Assembly: GCA_913774845.1 (NCBI GenBank)
Contig: CAJYJO010000030.1
Location: 113,562 to 177,561, forward strand
Reading direction: 5' to 3'
DNA from: an uncultured Microbacterium sp.
Lineage (GTDB): Bacteria > Actinomycetota > Actinomycetes > Actinomycetales > Microbacteriaceae
DNA: 64,000 nucleotides
Shown here: positions 32,010 through 42,573 of the stretch, piece by piece
Layout: each line of letters begins with the position of its first letter
Numbering within the stretch: position 1 is the stretch's first letter
Program-made: the position numbers and the translations under genes
Notes under the pieces: generated by a model
Database searches by the model: none
What the model saw: the letters and a program-made list of their open reading frames with translations, nothing else
Told to the model about the DNA's origin: nothing

Positions 32010-34535
32010 TCAGCTGCCGGCGAGCGTGTCGGGGGTGGCGGCGATCTCGCCGGCCGTTCCGACACCGATCGCGACCTTCTCGCCGCGCGGGCTCGTCGCG
32101 AAGGTGAAGCGTCCGTTCTCGACGCCGACCTTCACGTGATCGCCCGACTCGAGCTCGCCGTGGAGGATCTTCTCGCTGAGGCGGTCCTCGACCTCGCGCT
32201 GCATGGCGCGGCGGAGGGGGCGAGCGCCGAGGGTCGGGTCGAACCCGATCTCGATGAGCTTGTCCTTGGCGTCGTCCGACAGCTCCACCGTCATGTCGCG
32301 GTCGAGCAGACGGTCGGCCAGGCGCTTGACGAACAGCCCGACGATCTGACGAAGCTCTTCCTTGTTGAGCTGCGGGAAGACGATGACGTCGTCGACGCGG
32401 TTGAGGAACTCGGGCTTGAAGTGCCGCTTGAGCTCTTCGTCGACCTTGCCCTTCATCCGCTCGTACGAGGTCTGCGCGCTGCCCTCGACCTGGAAACCGA
32501 CGGGACCACCGGCGATCGCCGACGAACCGAGGTTCGTCGTCATGATGATCACGGTGTTCTTGAAGTCGATGACGCGGCCCTGACCGTCGGTGAGGCGGCC
32601 CTCTTCGAGGATCTGCAGGAGCGAGTTGAAGATGTCGGGGTGGGCCTTCTCGATCTCGTCGAAGAGCACGACCGAGAACGGCTTGCGGCGCACCTTCTCG
32701 GTGAGCTGGCCGCCCTCTTCGAAGCCGACGAATCCGGGAGGGGCACCGAACAGCCGCGAGACGGTGTGCTTCTCACCGAACTCCGACATGTCGAGCGAGA
32801 TCAGCGCGCCCTCGTCGTCGAAGAGGAACTCGGCGAGCGCCTTGGCGAGCTCGGTCTTTCCGACACCGGTGGGCCCGGCGAAGATGAACGAACCGCTCGG
32901 ACGCTTCGGGTCCTTGAGGCCGGCGCGCTGACGACGGATCGTGCGCGACAGGGCCGCGATCGCCTCTTCCTGGCCGATGACCCGCTGGTGCAGGGCCTTC
33001 TCCATGAACATGAGGCGGCTGGACTCCTCCTCGGTGAGCTTGAACACCGGGATGCCGGTCGCCTGGGCGAGCACCTCGGCGATCAGGCCTTCGTCGACCA
33101 CCGCGTGCGAGGCGACGTCGCCCGAGCGCCACTGCTTCTCGAGGCGCAGGCGCTCGGCGAGCAGGGACTTCTCCTCGTCGCGCAGCGACGCGGCCTTCTC
33201 GAAGTCCTGCTCCTCGGAGGCGAGCTCCTTCTGCTCGCGCACCTTGGCGATCTTCTCGTCGAACTCGCGCAGCTCCGGCGGCGACGACAGGATCGACAGA
33301 CGCAGACGGGCGCCGGCCTCGTCGATCAGGTCGATGGCCTTGTCGGGCAGGAAGCGGTCGCTGATGTAGCGGTCGGCGAGGTTCGCCGCGGCGACGATCG
33401 CGCCGTCGGTGATCTGCACCTTGTGGTGCGCCTCGTAACGGTCGCGCAGGCCCTTCAGGATGTTGATCGCGTGGGGCAGGCTCGGCTCGGCCACCTGGAT
33501 CGGCTGGAAGCGGCGCTCGAGAGCGGCATCCTTCTCGAAGTGCTTGCGGTACTCGTCGAGCGTGGTGGCACCGATGGTCTGGAGCTCGCCGCGCGCGAGG
33601 AGGGGCTTGAGGATGGATGCCGCGTCGATCGCGCCCTCGGCGGCACCGGCACCCACGAGGGTGTGGATCTCGTCGATGAAGACGATGATGTCGCCGCGCG
33701 TGCGGATCTCCTTGGTGACCTTCTTCAGGCGCTCCTCGAAGTCACCGCGATAGCGGGAACCGGCGATGAGCGAACCGAGGTCGAGCGAGTAGACCTGCTT
33801 GTCCTTCAGCGTCTCGGGGACGTCGCCCTTGACGATCGCCTGCGCGAGACCCTCGACGACGGCGGTCTTTCCGACACCGGGCTCACCGATGAGGACGGGG
33901 TTGTTCTTGGAGCGGCGCGACAGGATCTGCATGACGCGCTCGATCTCTTTCTCGCGCCCGATCACGGGGTCGAGCTTGTTGTCGCGCGCGGCCTGGGTGA
34001 GGTTGCGACCGAACTGGTCGAGCACGGCCGATCCGCCCTGGGCGGCGCCCTGGGTCTGCTCTCCGGCTCCGGATGCCACACCCGCGGGCTCCTTGCCCTG
34101 GTAACCCGAGAGCAGCTGGATGACCTGCTGACGCACCTTGTTGAGGTCGGCGCCGAGCTTGACCAGCACCTGGGCGGCGACGCCCTCGCCCTCGCGGATG
34201 AGGCCGAGCAGGATGTGCTCGGTTCCGATGTAGTTGTGGCCGAGCTGAAGGGCTTCGCGCAGCGACAGCTCCAGCACCTTCTTGGCGCGCGGCGTGAAGG
34301 GGATGTGGCCGGTCGGCTGCTGCTGGCCCTGCCCGATGATGTCCTGCACCTGCTCGCGCACGGCGTCGAGCGAGATACCGAGCGACTCGAGCGCCTTGGC
34401 AGCGACACCCTCGCCCTCGTGGATCAGCCCGAGCAGGATGTGCTCGGTGCCGATGTAGTTGTGGTTGAGCATCTTCGCCTCTTCTTGGGCGAGGACGACC
34501 ACACGACGGGCACGGTCGGTGAATCTCTCGAACAT
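32010..34535 (-). CDS. clpC: ATP-dependent Clp protease ATP-binding subunit ClpC (841 aa)
   Basis: AAA+ unfoldase that feeds ClpP; essential in mycobacteria. Two N-terminal Clp repeats share [13 protein letters not shown] (near residues 27 and 102). Module D1 has Walker A GEPGVGKT near residue 216 and [10 protein letters not shown]; the UVR/M-domain coiled coil is around residues 410-470 ([20 protein letters not shown]); module D2 has GPTGVGKTE near residue 554 and [16 protein letters not shown]. The C-terminal part has the [17 protein letters not shown] sensor-2 helix. GGAGGG precedes the ATG and a TACTCT -10 lies near 34590. The ClpP-binding loop was not checked. Confidence 0.97.
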   Translation of the reverse strand: MFERFTDRARRVVVLAQEEAKMLNHNYIGTEHILLGLIHEGEGVAAKALESLGISLDAVREQVQDIIGQGQQQPTGHIPFTPRAKKVLELSLREALQLGHNYIGTEHILLGLIREGEGVAAQVLVKLGADLNKVRQQVIQLLSGYQGKEPAGVASGAGEQTQGAAQGGSAVLDQFGRNLTQAARDNKLDPVIGREKEIERVMQILSRRSKNNPVLIGEPGVGKTAVVEGLAQAIVKGDVPETLKDKQVYSLDLGSLIAGSRYRGDFEERLKKVTKEIRTRGDIIVFIDEIHTLVGAGAAEGAIDAASILKPLLARGELQTIGATTLDEYRKHFEKDAALERRFQPIQVAEPSLPHAINILKGLRDRYEAHHKVQITDGAIVAAANLADRYISDRFLPDKAIDLIDEAGARLRLSILSSPPELREFDEKIAKVREQKELASEEQDFEKAASLRDEEKSLLAERLRLEKQWRSGDVASHAVVDEGLIAEVLAQATGIPVFKLTEEESSRLMFMEKALHQRVIGQEEAIAALSRTIRRQRAGLKDPKRPSGSFIFAGPTGVGKTELAKALAEFLFDDEGALISLDMSEFGEKHTVSRLFGAPPGFVGFEEGGQLTEKVRRKPFSVVLFDEIEKAHPDIFNSLLQILEEGRLTDGQGRVIDFKNTVIIMTTNLGSSAIAGGPVGFQVEGSAQTSYERMKGKVDEELKRHFKPEFLNRVDDVIVFPQLNKEELRQIVGLFVKRLADRLLDRDMTVELSDDAKDKLIEIGFDPTLGARPLRRAMQREVEDRLSEKILHGELESGDHVKVGVENGRFTFATSPRGEKVAIGVGTAGEIAATPDTLAGS

Positions 34536-34666
34536 CTCAGTCCCTCCAGAAATGGGCTGACAGGCACGCCTCCGCGCGCCGTACATCGAGAGTAACCAGC
34601 GGTCGGATGCCGGAGCCCCGTGTTCGCCGTGGGCATACCGCGACCGCCCAAGACCTTGCGGAACAT

Positions 34667-34713
34667 ATCGATCATCGTTACTTTATCGATTGTCAATAAT
34701 AACGATCCTCGAT
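34667..34713. promoter_or_regulatory. AT-rich operator/promoter of the DUF2975-XRE pair
   Basis: ATCGATCATCGTTA (34667-34680) and TAACGATCCTCGAT (34700-34713) are inverted repeats matching at 12 of 14 positions. The AT-rich centre contains TTATCGATTGTCAATAAT, a probable promoter; AAGGAG follows for translation. The site suits autorepression by the XRE protein encoded at the end of the unit. Confidence 0.55.
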
Positions 34714-34724
34714 AAGGAGCTGTC

Positions 34725-35351
34725 ATGACCTCCCCCCGTCCGACCTCCCCGGTCCTCTCCCGCGGCGACGCCGCCTCGTTCTGGTTCTTCGTCGTGGCCG
34801 GTGTCGCGATCGCGATCTGGGCCGTCGCCCGCAGCGTCGTGAACATCGCGGCCGCCGCCTCCAATCAGAACGTCCGCGTGGCCACCCCCTTCGTCGACAC
34901 CGTGGCGCAGGCCCCCCTCGGACCCGACGGGAGCGCCGTGGCCGTCGAGCTCACCGGGGGCGTGGTGACCGCGCCCTCGCTCCCCGCCGCGTCGCTGTGG
35001 GCCCTGTTCATCGCGGAGGGCCTGTTCGCCGCCGTGGTCGTCACCGTGGTGACGCTTCTGCTGCTGCTGACCTCGAGCATCCTGCGCGGACGCATCTTCT
35101 CGCGCCGCAACACCGCCCTGGTCTCCGCCGCCGGGATCGTCACCCTCGTGGGCGCGGCCGGGGTGCCGTTCTTCCAGAACATGGTCGCCAACGGCGCGAT
35201 CGCCTGGATCTCGGAGCGCACCGTCGACCGCGGCGCCGTGCAGCTGATCGACCTGCCCTCCCTCGTCGGCATCGCCTTCGTGGCGGGGCTGGCCGGCACC
35301 GCCTTCGCGGTCGGCGACCGTCTGCAGCGCGACACCGAGGGTCTCGTATGA
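34725..35351 (+). CDS. DUF2975 membrane protein (208 aa)
   Basis: Four predicted transmembrane helices: FWFFVVAGVAIAIWAVARSV, LFIAEGLFAAVVVTVVTLLL, ALVSAAGIVTLVGAAGVPFF and VGIAFVAGLAGTAFAVGDRL, with an outer loop of about 55 residues after helix 1. DUF2975 proteins are typically encoded together with a small YozG-like Cro/XRE regulator, as here. A strong AAGGAG precedes the ATG. Its stop overlaps the ATG of the regulator by 4 nt. Role unknown. Confidence 0.85.
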   Translation: MTSPRPTSPVLSRGDAASFWFFVVAGVAIAIWAVARSVVNIAAAASNQNVRVATPFVDTVAQAPLGPDGSAVAVELTGGVVTAPSLPAASLWALFIAEGLFAAVVVTVVTLLLLLTSSILRGRIFSRRNTALVSAAGIVTLVGAAGVPFFQNMVANGAIAWISERTVDRGAVQLIDLPSLVGIAFVAGLAGTAFAVGDRLQRDTEGLV

Positions 35352-35581
35352 GCCCGGCGACCGCGGACGACGGACCCACCGGCATCCACTGCCGACTCGA
35401 CGAGCTGCTCGAGGCGCGGGGCATGACGCTGACGCGCCTGAGCGAGCTCGTGGGCGTCTCGGTCGTCAACCTGTCGGTGCTGAAGAACGACCGCGCGCGG
35501 GCCATCCGCTATTCGACGCTCTCGGCGATCTGCCGCGCGCTGGAGTGCGAGGTCGGCGACCTGCTGGTCGTCGAGCGCTGA
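35348..35581 (+). CDS. XRE/Cro-type helix-turn-helix regulator, YozG-like (77 aa)
   Basis: A single HTH domain: CRLDELLEARGMTLTRLSEL-VGVSVVNLSVLKNDRARAIR, followed by YSTLSAICRALECEVGDLLV. The first helix pair and the IRxSTLxxICxxLxCxxGDLL ending are the YozG signature. It is translated by ATGA coupling with the DUF2975 gene, and probably binds the inverted repeat at 34667-34713. The pair may be a membrane-linked regulatory module in which DUF2975 controls the activity of the regulator; that is inference. Confidence 0.9.
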   Translation: MSPATADDGPTGIHCRLDELLEARGMTLTRLSELVGVSVVNLSVLKNDRARAIRYSTLSAICRALECEVGDLLVVER

Positions 35582-35588
35582 GGGGTGG

Positions 35589-36314
35589 TCAGCGGGTGCC
35601 GAGCACGGGGAGCGGGCCGGCGTCCGTCACACCCCCGCCCGAGAGGGTGACGGTCGCCTCGCCCTCGGCGACCTCGCCCTCGACGTCGGCCAGGGTCACT
35701 CGCGGGGCGTAGTCCATCGTGCACACCTGGTCGGCGGGCGGAGCCGCGAACCGCACGGCGATCTGCGCGCCGTCGACGGTGGCCGACTCGACTCGGGGCA
35801 CGCAGCTCGAACTGCCGTAGGTCACGATCGCGACCGTCGAGGCACCGACCCACCCGGCGCTCGGCACCATGTCGTCGGACGAGGCGGGAGCGGCGGCGAG
35901 ACCCGCGAGGCGCGTCCGACCCTCGGCTGCTCCGGTGACGCTCACGTCGAGAGCCTGGGAGGCGTCGACGCCTGCGGGGAGCGGCACGAGAGTCGCCCGC
36001 GGCGCCATGTCGCGCGTGCAGGCGTCGTTCTGCGGATCGGCGAGCTCGACGGTCAGCGTCCCGTCCTCCGCACGGGGCTCCCCCGCGACGACGGGGACGC
36101 ACGACGAGCTCCCGTAGGTGACGACGGCGATGGCGCGACCCGCGTCGAGCCAGGCGGCGCCGACCTCGGTCGCGGGCGCGGTGTCGGTGGCATCCGGGAC
36201 CGGCGTGGACGGATCGGGCGACGAGGACGCGACGGACGCGCACCCGGCGAGGGCGCCGGCGGCGAGCAGACCCGCTCCGAGCAGGCCGAGCGCGGTGAGA
36301 CGACGACGGGACAT
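35589..36314 (-). CDS. Lipoprotein with two tandem copies of one domain (241 aa)
   Basis: Signal MSRRRLTALGLLGAGLLAAG then ALAGCAS gives a lipobox with lipidated Cys near residue 25. The mature part contains an internal duplication: AAWLDAGRAIAVVTYGSSSC and AGWVGASTVAIVTYGSSSC each start a unit of about 85 residues that later has ACTRDMAPRATL or VCTMDYAPRVTL, so each unit carries one conserved cysteine pair. GGAGGT precedes the ATG. I do not recognise a named family. It is convergent with the XRE gene. Confidence 0.82.
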   Translation of the reverse strand: MSRRRLTALGLLGAGLLAAGALAGCASVASSSPDPSTPVPDATDTAPATEVGAAWLDAGRAIAVVTYGSSSCVPVVAGEPRAEDGTLTVELADPQNDACTRDMAPRATLVPLPAGVDASQALDVSVTGAAEGRTRLAGLAAAPASSDDMVPSAGWVGASTVAIVTYGSSSCVPRVESATVDGAQIAVRFAAPPADQVCTMDYAPRVTLADVEGEVAEGEATVTLSGGGVTDAGPLPVLGTR

Positions 36315-36409
36315 GCGAACCTCCAGGGGGGATGGGGTCGACCCATGATGGCGAAGAATCCTGGATGCCACCGGCGAACCGTCCCGCCGCCAGCGCGGGC
36401 GCGCGGGAG

Positions 36410-37876
36410 TCACTGCAGGGCGGAGGTGAGGCGTGCGAGGTTGTCGAGGATCGTGGAGCGCAGCGGCTGACGACGCCACTCCTCGATCGTGAGCTGACGG
36501 CTCAGGGTGCGATAGGTGTGCTCGACCGCGCGCATGTCGCGCACGAATTCGCCGCCACGCACGAGCATCGACACCTCGAGGTTGAGACCGAAGGAGCGCA
36601 TGTCCATGTTGCTCGAGCCGATCACCGCGACCTCGTCGTCGATCGTGACGCTCTTGCTGTGGAGGATGAACGGCTTGCGGTACATCCAGATGACCACGCC
36701 CGCGCGCAGCAGGGCCTCGTAGTAGCTGCGCTGCGCGTGGTAGACCATCGCCTGGTCGCCCTCTTCGGAGACGAAGAGTTCGACGTGCACCCCGCGCTGG
36801 CAGGCGGTCGTGATCGCCAGGAGCAGCGCCTCGTCGGGGACGAAGTAGGGGCTGACGATGATGATGCGCTCCTGCGCGGCGAAGAGCAGGCCGAGGAACA
36901 GCTTGAGGTTGTTCTGGAAGTCGAAGCCGGGGCCGGAGGGGACGATCTGGCAGTCGAGGTCACCCGGGCCCGAGGTGACCGAGAACAGGTCGATCTCATC
37001 GCCCAGCGTCTCGTCGGTCTCGCTGTACCAATCGGAGAGGAACACCGCGTTGATGCTCGCCACGACGGGCCCCTCGACGCGCACCATGAGGTCGACCCAG
37101 TGCAAACCGCGGCGGATGTTCTTGCGCAGGTTGTACGAGGAGTCGGTGACGTTCTGGGAGCCCATGTAGGCCACGTCGCCGTCGATGACGAGGAGCTTGC
37201 GGTGGTTGCGCAGGTCGGGCCGCTGATAGCGCCCGCGCAACGGCTGCACGGGGAGCATGAGGTGCCAGTGCGCCCCCATCGCGTCGAGACGGCGGAGGGT
37301 GCGCCGGTAGTGCGGCTTCCCGCGGTTGGCCCAGTGATCGAGCAGGACGCGCACGACGACCCCGCGAGCGGCGGCCTCTTCGAGGGCGCGGAAGAAGTTA
37401 TCGGTCGAGTCGTCGGACTGCAGGATGTAGAACTCGACGTGGACGTACCGCTTCGCGACGCGGATCGCCTCGGCCATCGCATCGAGGCTGCGCTGGTAGT
37501 CGGCGATGAGGGTGGCCGCGTTGTCGCCGGCGATCGGCATGGCGCCCAGGTTGCGGTTGAGCTGCACGAGCGAGCGGAACCACTGCGGCGCGTTCGGGCG
37601 GAGCGTGCCGAACTCGAGGGAGGCGCTGGTGTCGTGGATGTACTGGTTGATGGCCGCCTGCTTGCGCCGCCGTTTGCGCGGCAGGCGCGGGTTGCCGATC
37701 AGGAGGAAGAGGAAGACGCCGACGAAGGGGATGAAGTAGATGGCCAGGAGCCAGGCCATCGCCGCGGTGGGGCGACGATTGCGCGGCACGATGATGATCG
37801 CCGCGATGCGCACCACGAGGTCGACGACGAAGAGCGTGATGACGAGCCAGCTCGCGTCGAACGTGGCGTTGATCAC
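36410..37876 (-). CDS. cls: Cardiolipin synthase (phospholipase D family), 488 aa
   Basis: Joins phosphatidylglycerol to make cardiolipin at the membrane. Two N-terminal helices (about residues 8-30 and 40-62, including AMAWLLAIYFIPFVGVFLFL) precede a soluble PLD core. Both HKD motifs are intact: NHRKLLVIDGDVAYMGSQN near residue 224 and LHSKSVTIDDEVAVIGSSNMD near residue 405. ISPYFVPDEALL-like sequence (IIVSPYFVPDEALLLAI) lies between them. Actinobacteria often use a CDP-alcohol-type enzyme instead; a PLD-type copy may serve another lipid or stress role. Confidence 0.93.
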   Translation of the reverse strand: MINATFDASWLVITLFVVDLVVRIAAIIIVPRNRRPTAAMAWLLAIYFIPFVGVFLFLLIGNPRLPRKRRRKQAAINQYIHDTSASLEFGTLRPNAPQWFRSLVQLNRNLGAMPIAGDNAATLIADYQRSLDAMAEAIRVAKRYVHVEFYILQSDDSTDNFFRALEEAAARGVVVRVLLDHWANRGKPHYRRTLRRLDAMGAHWHLMLPVQPLRGRYQRPDLRNHRKLLVIDGDVAYMGSQNVTDSSYNLRKNIRRGLHWVDLMVRVEGPVVASINAVFLSDWYSETDETLGDEIDLFSVTSGPGDLDCQIVPSGPGFDFQNNLKLFLGLLFAAQERIIIVSPYFVPDEALLLAITTACQRGVHVELFVSEEGDQAMVYHAQRSYYEALLRAGVVIWMYRKPFILHSKSVTIDDEVAVIGSSNMDMRSFGLNLEVSMLVRGGEFVRDMRAVEHTYRTLSRQLTIEEWRRQPLRSTILDNLARLTSALQ

Positions 37877-37939
37877 GGATCCTCCTGGGCGGGTTGTGCA
37901 CCCAGCGTAGCGAGGCCCCCGACAGGGGGCGCCCGGGCG

Positions 37940-38137
37940 TCAGTTCGTGGAGCCGTCGCCCGTGGACGCCACCGGCGGCAGCCCGCGCTTGGCGCGTTCC
38001 TGCGCCTCGATGCGGGAGTACGCCTTGCGCTCCGTGCGGTCCAGGCGGATGGCGCCCCGGAGGATGAAGAAGAAGACGACCGACACCACCAGGGTGGGCA
38101 GGATCGCCCACAGCATCGCGGTCCAGGTCTCGTCCAT
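37940..38137 (-). CDS. Small single-pass membrane protein (65 aa)
   Basis: Reads MDETWTAMLWAILPTLVVSV and then VFFFILRGAIRLDRTERKAY: one helix, an Arg-rich junction and a charged cytoplasmic tail (SRIEAQERAKRGLPPVASTG). This is a recurrent actinobacterial pattern of unknown function. TATCCT lies 7 nt before the ATG without a Shine-Dalgarno, supporting both expression and start. Confidence 0.72.
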   Translation of the reverse strand: MDETWTAMLWAILPTLVVSVVFFFILRGAIRLDRTERKAYSRIEAQERAKRGLPPVASTGDGSTN

Positions 38138-38144
38138 GGGTTCG

Positions 38145-38150
38145 AGGATA
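38145..38150 (-). promoter_or_regulatory. -10 hexamer TATCCT for the 65-aa membrane protein
   Basis: TATCCT, 7 nt, ATG; no ribosome-binding site. Confidence 0.45.
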
Positions 38151-39379
38151 CCCGCGGTGGCTGGGCGAACGCCCGCCGGCCCCTCCTCCCCACCTTGCGG
38201 ATTCGTCGAGTTGTCCACCATCGAGGCAATCCTCGCCGCGGGAAACCTCTCGTTCTCGGCACCCTCGACGCATGACCACCACCGTCGTCCGCGCCGTTTC
38301 GTCCCCGTCCTTCCTCGCCCTCGTCCCGCACCTGCTCGAATGCACGCCCCGGCGGAGCCTCGCCGTGGTCCCCTTCGCGGAGGGACGGTCGTTGGGCGCC
38401 ATGCGCGTCGACCTCCCGCCCGAAGGCGACAGCGCACTCGCCGAGGGAGTCGCCTCGACGGTCCTGGGCATGGCGTGCAAGGTGGCAAGGACCGACGCCA
38501 TCGCCGTCGCCGTCTACACCGACGACGACCTCGCCCCGGGTGCGCCGCTCCCGGGCACCGCTCTCGTCGAGGCCGTGCGCTCGCGCGCGGGCATCTGCGG
38601 CATCCGGGTCATCGACGCCCTCGTCGTGTCCCCCGACGGGTGGGCGAGCTACTTCGATGCCGAGCCCACCCCGCACCCGCTGCAGGAGATCCAGGATGCC
38701 GCCGCCCCCGGGCTCGAGTCCGACATACGAAGCGACCAGGTCGCGGCGGCCGCCCTCCCGCCCGGCGACGAGGAGACGTCGCGGCGCATCGTGCGCCTCC
38801 TCGACGACGCCGAGCTGGCTCTTCGGGCGACTCGCGACCGGCGGCGGCTGTCGCCGGCCCGTCGGCGGAGCGCCGAGGCCGTGGTGAAGGGTCTGTCCGA
38901 CCCGCCCGCGCTCTTCGAGAACGCGGTGACCGCCCCCTGGCCCGAGAGCGACCTGATCCGCCTCGCCGCGATGGCCTTCTGCCTGGAGCGCCCCTCGCTG
39001 CGCGACGTCGCCCTCATGCAGTGGACCGGCGACCTCGCCACCGGCGACGCGGTGCTCCAGGCGCAGACCGCCTACCGTGCCGGCGTCCCCGTCCCCGAAG
39101 ACCTGGCGCGGCCGATGTGGGGCGAGGGCGCCCGGCCCCAGCCCGCGAGGCTCTCCGCCGGTCTCGACGTCTGCCGGCGCGTGGCCGTCGCCCTCCCTCC
39201 GGAGCGGCGGCCCGGACCGCTCGCGGCGTGCGCCTGGCTCGCCTGGGCGTCCGGCCGCGCATCCCACGCAGCGACGTACGCCGAGCAGGCGCTCGCCATC
39301 GATCCCCAGCACGGCCTCAGCGGCATCATGCTGGAGCTCGTCGACAGCGGGCGGCTCCCGGAGTGGGTCTTCGAGCGCC

Positions 39380-40900
<1,521 letters not shown>

Positions 40901-41002
40901 CGTGAGGCTCCTCGGGGTTTCGTCCAGTCTATTCGCCGCGCTCGCCCGCTCCGCGGGACGTCCGAGCGTGGACCGGCACGACCCGTCGCTGTGCGCGGGC
41001 CC

Positions 41003-41857
41003 TCAGCGCAGCGAGATCTCGGCGTTGTCGATGAACCGGTGCCCACCCACGGTGGCGGCGATCAGTGCGAAGGCCCGACCGCGATGCCCGTCGTCGACCG
41101 GGAGGAACGTCGCCGGATCCACGACGCTCAGGTACTCGAGCGTGATGCGCTGCTCCCCCATGAGCGACGACTGCGCCGCGGCGATGCACGCGTCGACGCC
41201 GAGGTCGGCGTTGGACGCCGCGGCCTCGAGGGCTCGCGGGAGGGCGGCGGCCGCGCGGCGGTCGGCGTCGTCGAGCAGGCCGACGCGGCTCGAGACGGGC
41301 AGACCGTCGTCGGTGCGCACGGTCGGGACGGTCGCGATCTCGATGCCGAAATCGAGATCGCGCACCATCCGCTGCACGAGGAAGATGCGCTGGAGGTCGC
41401 GCTCGCCGTAGACGGCGACGTCGGGATGCACGAGGTGGAAGAGCTTGGCCTCCACCGTCAGCACGCCGTCGAAATAGAAGGGGCGGACGCGCCCCTCGTA
41501 GCGGAGCCCCACATCGCCGGCCGACACCCGCGTGGTCGCGGTGCCCGCCGGCAGGAACTCCGCCGCTGTCGGCGCGAACACGACGTCGACGCCGAGGTCG
41601 TCGAGCACCCGGGCGTCGGCCTCGGGCGAGCGCGGGTAGGCCGTGGTCTCGTCCGCGCTGCGGAAGCGCAGCGGATTGACGAACGTCGACACGACGACCG
41701 CGTCCGCACGCTCGCGCGCCTCTCGGATGAGGTCGGCGTGGCCGTCGTGCAGGGCGCCGAGCGTCGACACGAGCGCGACGCGGGGGCCGCCGGGCGATCG
41801 ATCTGCGCCTCGGATCTCGCCGAGTCGGGTGCGCAGATCCTCGAGGGTGCGGATCAT
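41003..41857 (-). CDS. panC: Pantothenate synthetase (pantoate-beta-alanine ligase) homologue, 284 aa
   Basis: ATP-dependent ligase of pantothenate synthesis. The nucleotidyl core is conserved: STLGALHDGH (His37, His40) and TDDGLPVSSRV (Ser-Arg). Departures from M. tuberculosis PanC are notable: NPMQF is NPLRF here (Gln72 to Arg64), GEKDYQQ is GERDLQR (Lys160 to Arg153, Gln164 to Arg157), and THFAG is FYFDG. Gln72 and Gln164 are the residues that hold pantoate in the M. tuberculosis structure. The acid substrate may therefore differ or be held differently. ATGA overlap with the DUF2520 gene. Confidence 0.85.
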   Translation of the reverse strand: MIRTLEDLRTRLGEIRGADRSPGGPRVALVSTLGALHDGHADLIREARERADAVVVSTFVNPLRFRSADETTAYPRSPEADARVLDDLGVDVVFAPTAAEFLPAGTATTRVSAGDVGLRYEGRVRPFYFDGVLTVEAKLFHLVHPDVAVYGERDLQRIFLVQRMVRDLDFGIEIATVPTVRTDDGLPVSSRVGLLDDADRRAAAALPRALEAAASNADLGVDACIAAAQSSLMGEQRITLEYLSVVDPATFLPVDDGHRGRAFALIAATVGGHRFIDNAEISLR

Positions 41858-42573
41858 CCGTCGATCGTAGCGTCGGCGTCGAGCGGCCCGCGGCCGCTGC
41901 CCTCGACGAGCGCCTGGTCGACGCTCGACCGCACGAGGGCCGAGAGGTATCCGCCCGGGTTCTCCACGCCCACGCGTGCGAGCAGCTCCGAGGACTGCCG
42001 AACGATCGAGCGCGAGAACTCGGTCGCCGTGGCGATCGCCTCCGCGTACGTCGCCCGATCGTCTTCGGCGACCACGACGGGTTCGCAGCCGAGCTCCACG
42101 GCGAGCGCCTGGGCGATCGGCAGCACCGGCGCCGGAGCGGTGACCGCGGCGTACGCCTGCGCCAGCTGCCGCAGGTCGATCGACGACGCCCCCGTGAAGA
42201 CGATCGCGGGGTGGATCGCCAGGGGGATGGCGCCGCGGAGGGCCGCGGGATCGAGCACGCGCGCACCGTACGCGGCGTCGGTGTGCAGAACGAGCTGCCC
42301 CGGCTGCCAGACGCCGAGGTCGGCGAGCCCCGCCACCAGGCCGGGGAGCTGCTCGTGCGGCACCGCGATCACCACGAGCTCGCTGCGTCGCACCACTTCG
42401 TCGGCCGTGAGCGCCGGGAGCCCGGGCAGGATCGCCTCGACCCGGTCGTCGTCGGAGCCGGAGGTGATCCCGGTGAGGGCGTGTCCCGCGCCGGCGAGTG
42501 CGGCGCCGACGACCGGACCGACCCGCCCCGCTCCGATGATGCCGACGCCGAGGCGGCCGTCGCGGCCGCTCAT
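41854..42573 (-). CDS. Rossmann-like / DUF2520 protein (239 aa)
   Basis: N-terminal NAD(P)-binding fold (VGIIGAGRVGPVVGAALAGA, then VIAVPHEQLPGLVAGL) followed by a helical DUF2520 domain (LAIHPAIVFTGASS, CEPVVVAEDDRATYAEAIAT). Related to ketopantoate reductase-like proteins, and in actinobacteria commonly encoded directly before panC, so a part in pantothenate synthesis, perhaps pantoate supply, is plausible but unproven. I chose ATG 42573, which overlaps the PH-domain gene stop by ATGA; a GTG 9 nt earlier is also in frame. Confidence 0.85.
   Translation of the reverse strand: MSGRDGRLGVGIIGAGRVGPVVGAALAGAGHALTGITSGSDDDRVEAILPGLPALTADEVVRRSELVVIAVPHEQLPGLVAGLADLGVWQPGQLVLHTDAAYGARVLDPAALRGAIPLAIHPAIVFTGASSIDLRQLAQAYAAVTAPAPVLPIAQALAVELGCEPVVVAEDDRATYAEAIATATEFSRSIVRQSSELLARVGVENPGGYLSALVRSSVDQALVEGSGRGPLDADATIDG

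Noticed and set aside
31566-34595. A 1009-codon open frame on the + strand
   Set aside because: It is the exact antisense of clpC. High-GC codon use leaves the opposite frame open; the translation is Leu/Val/Glu/Asp-rich without domains.
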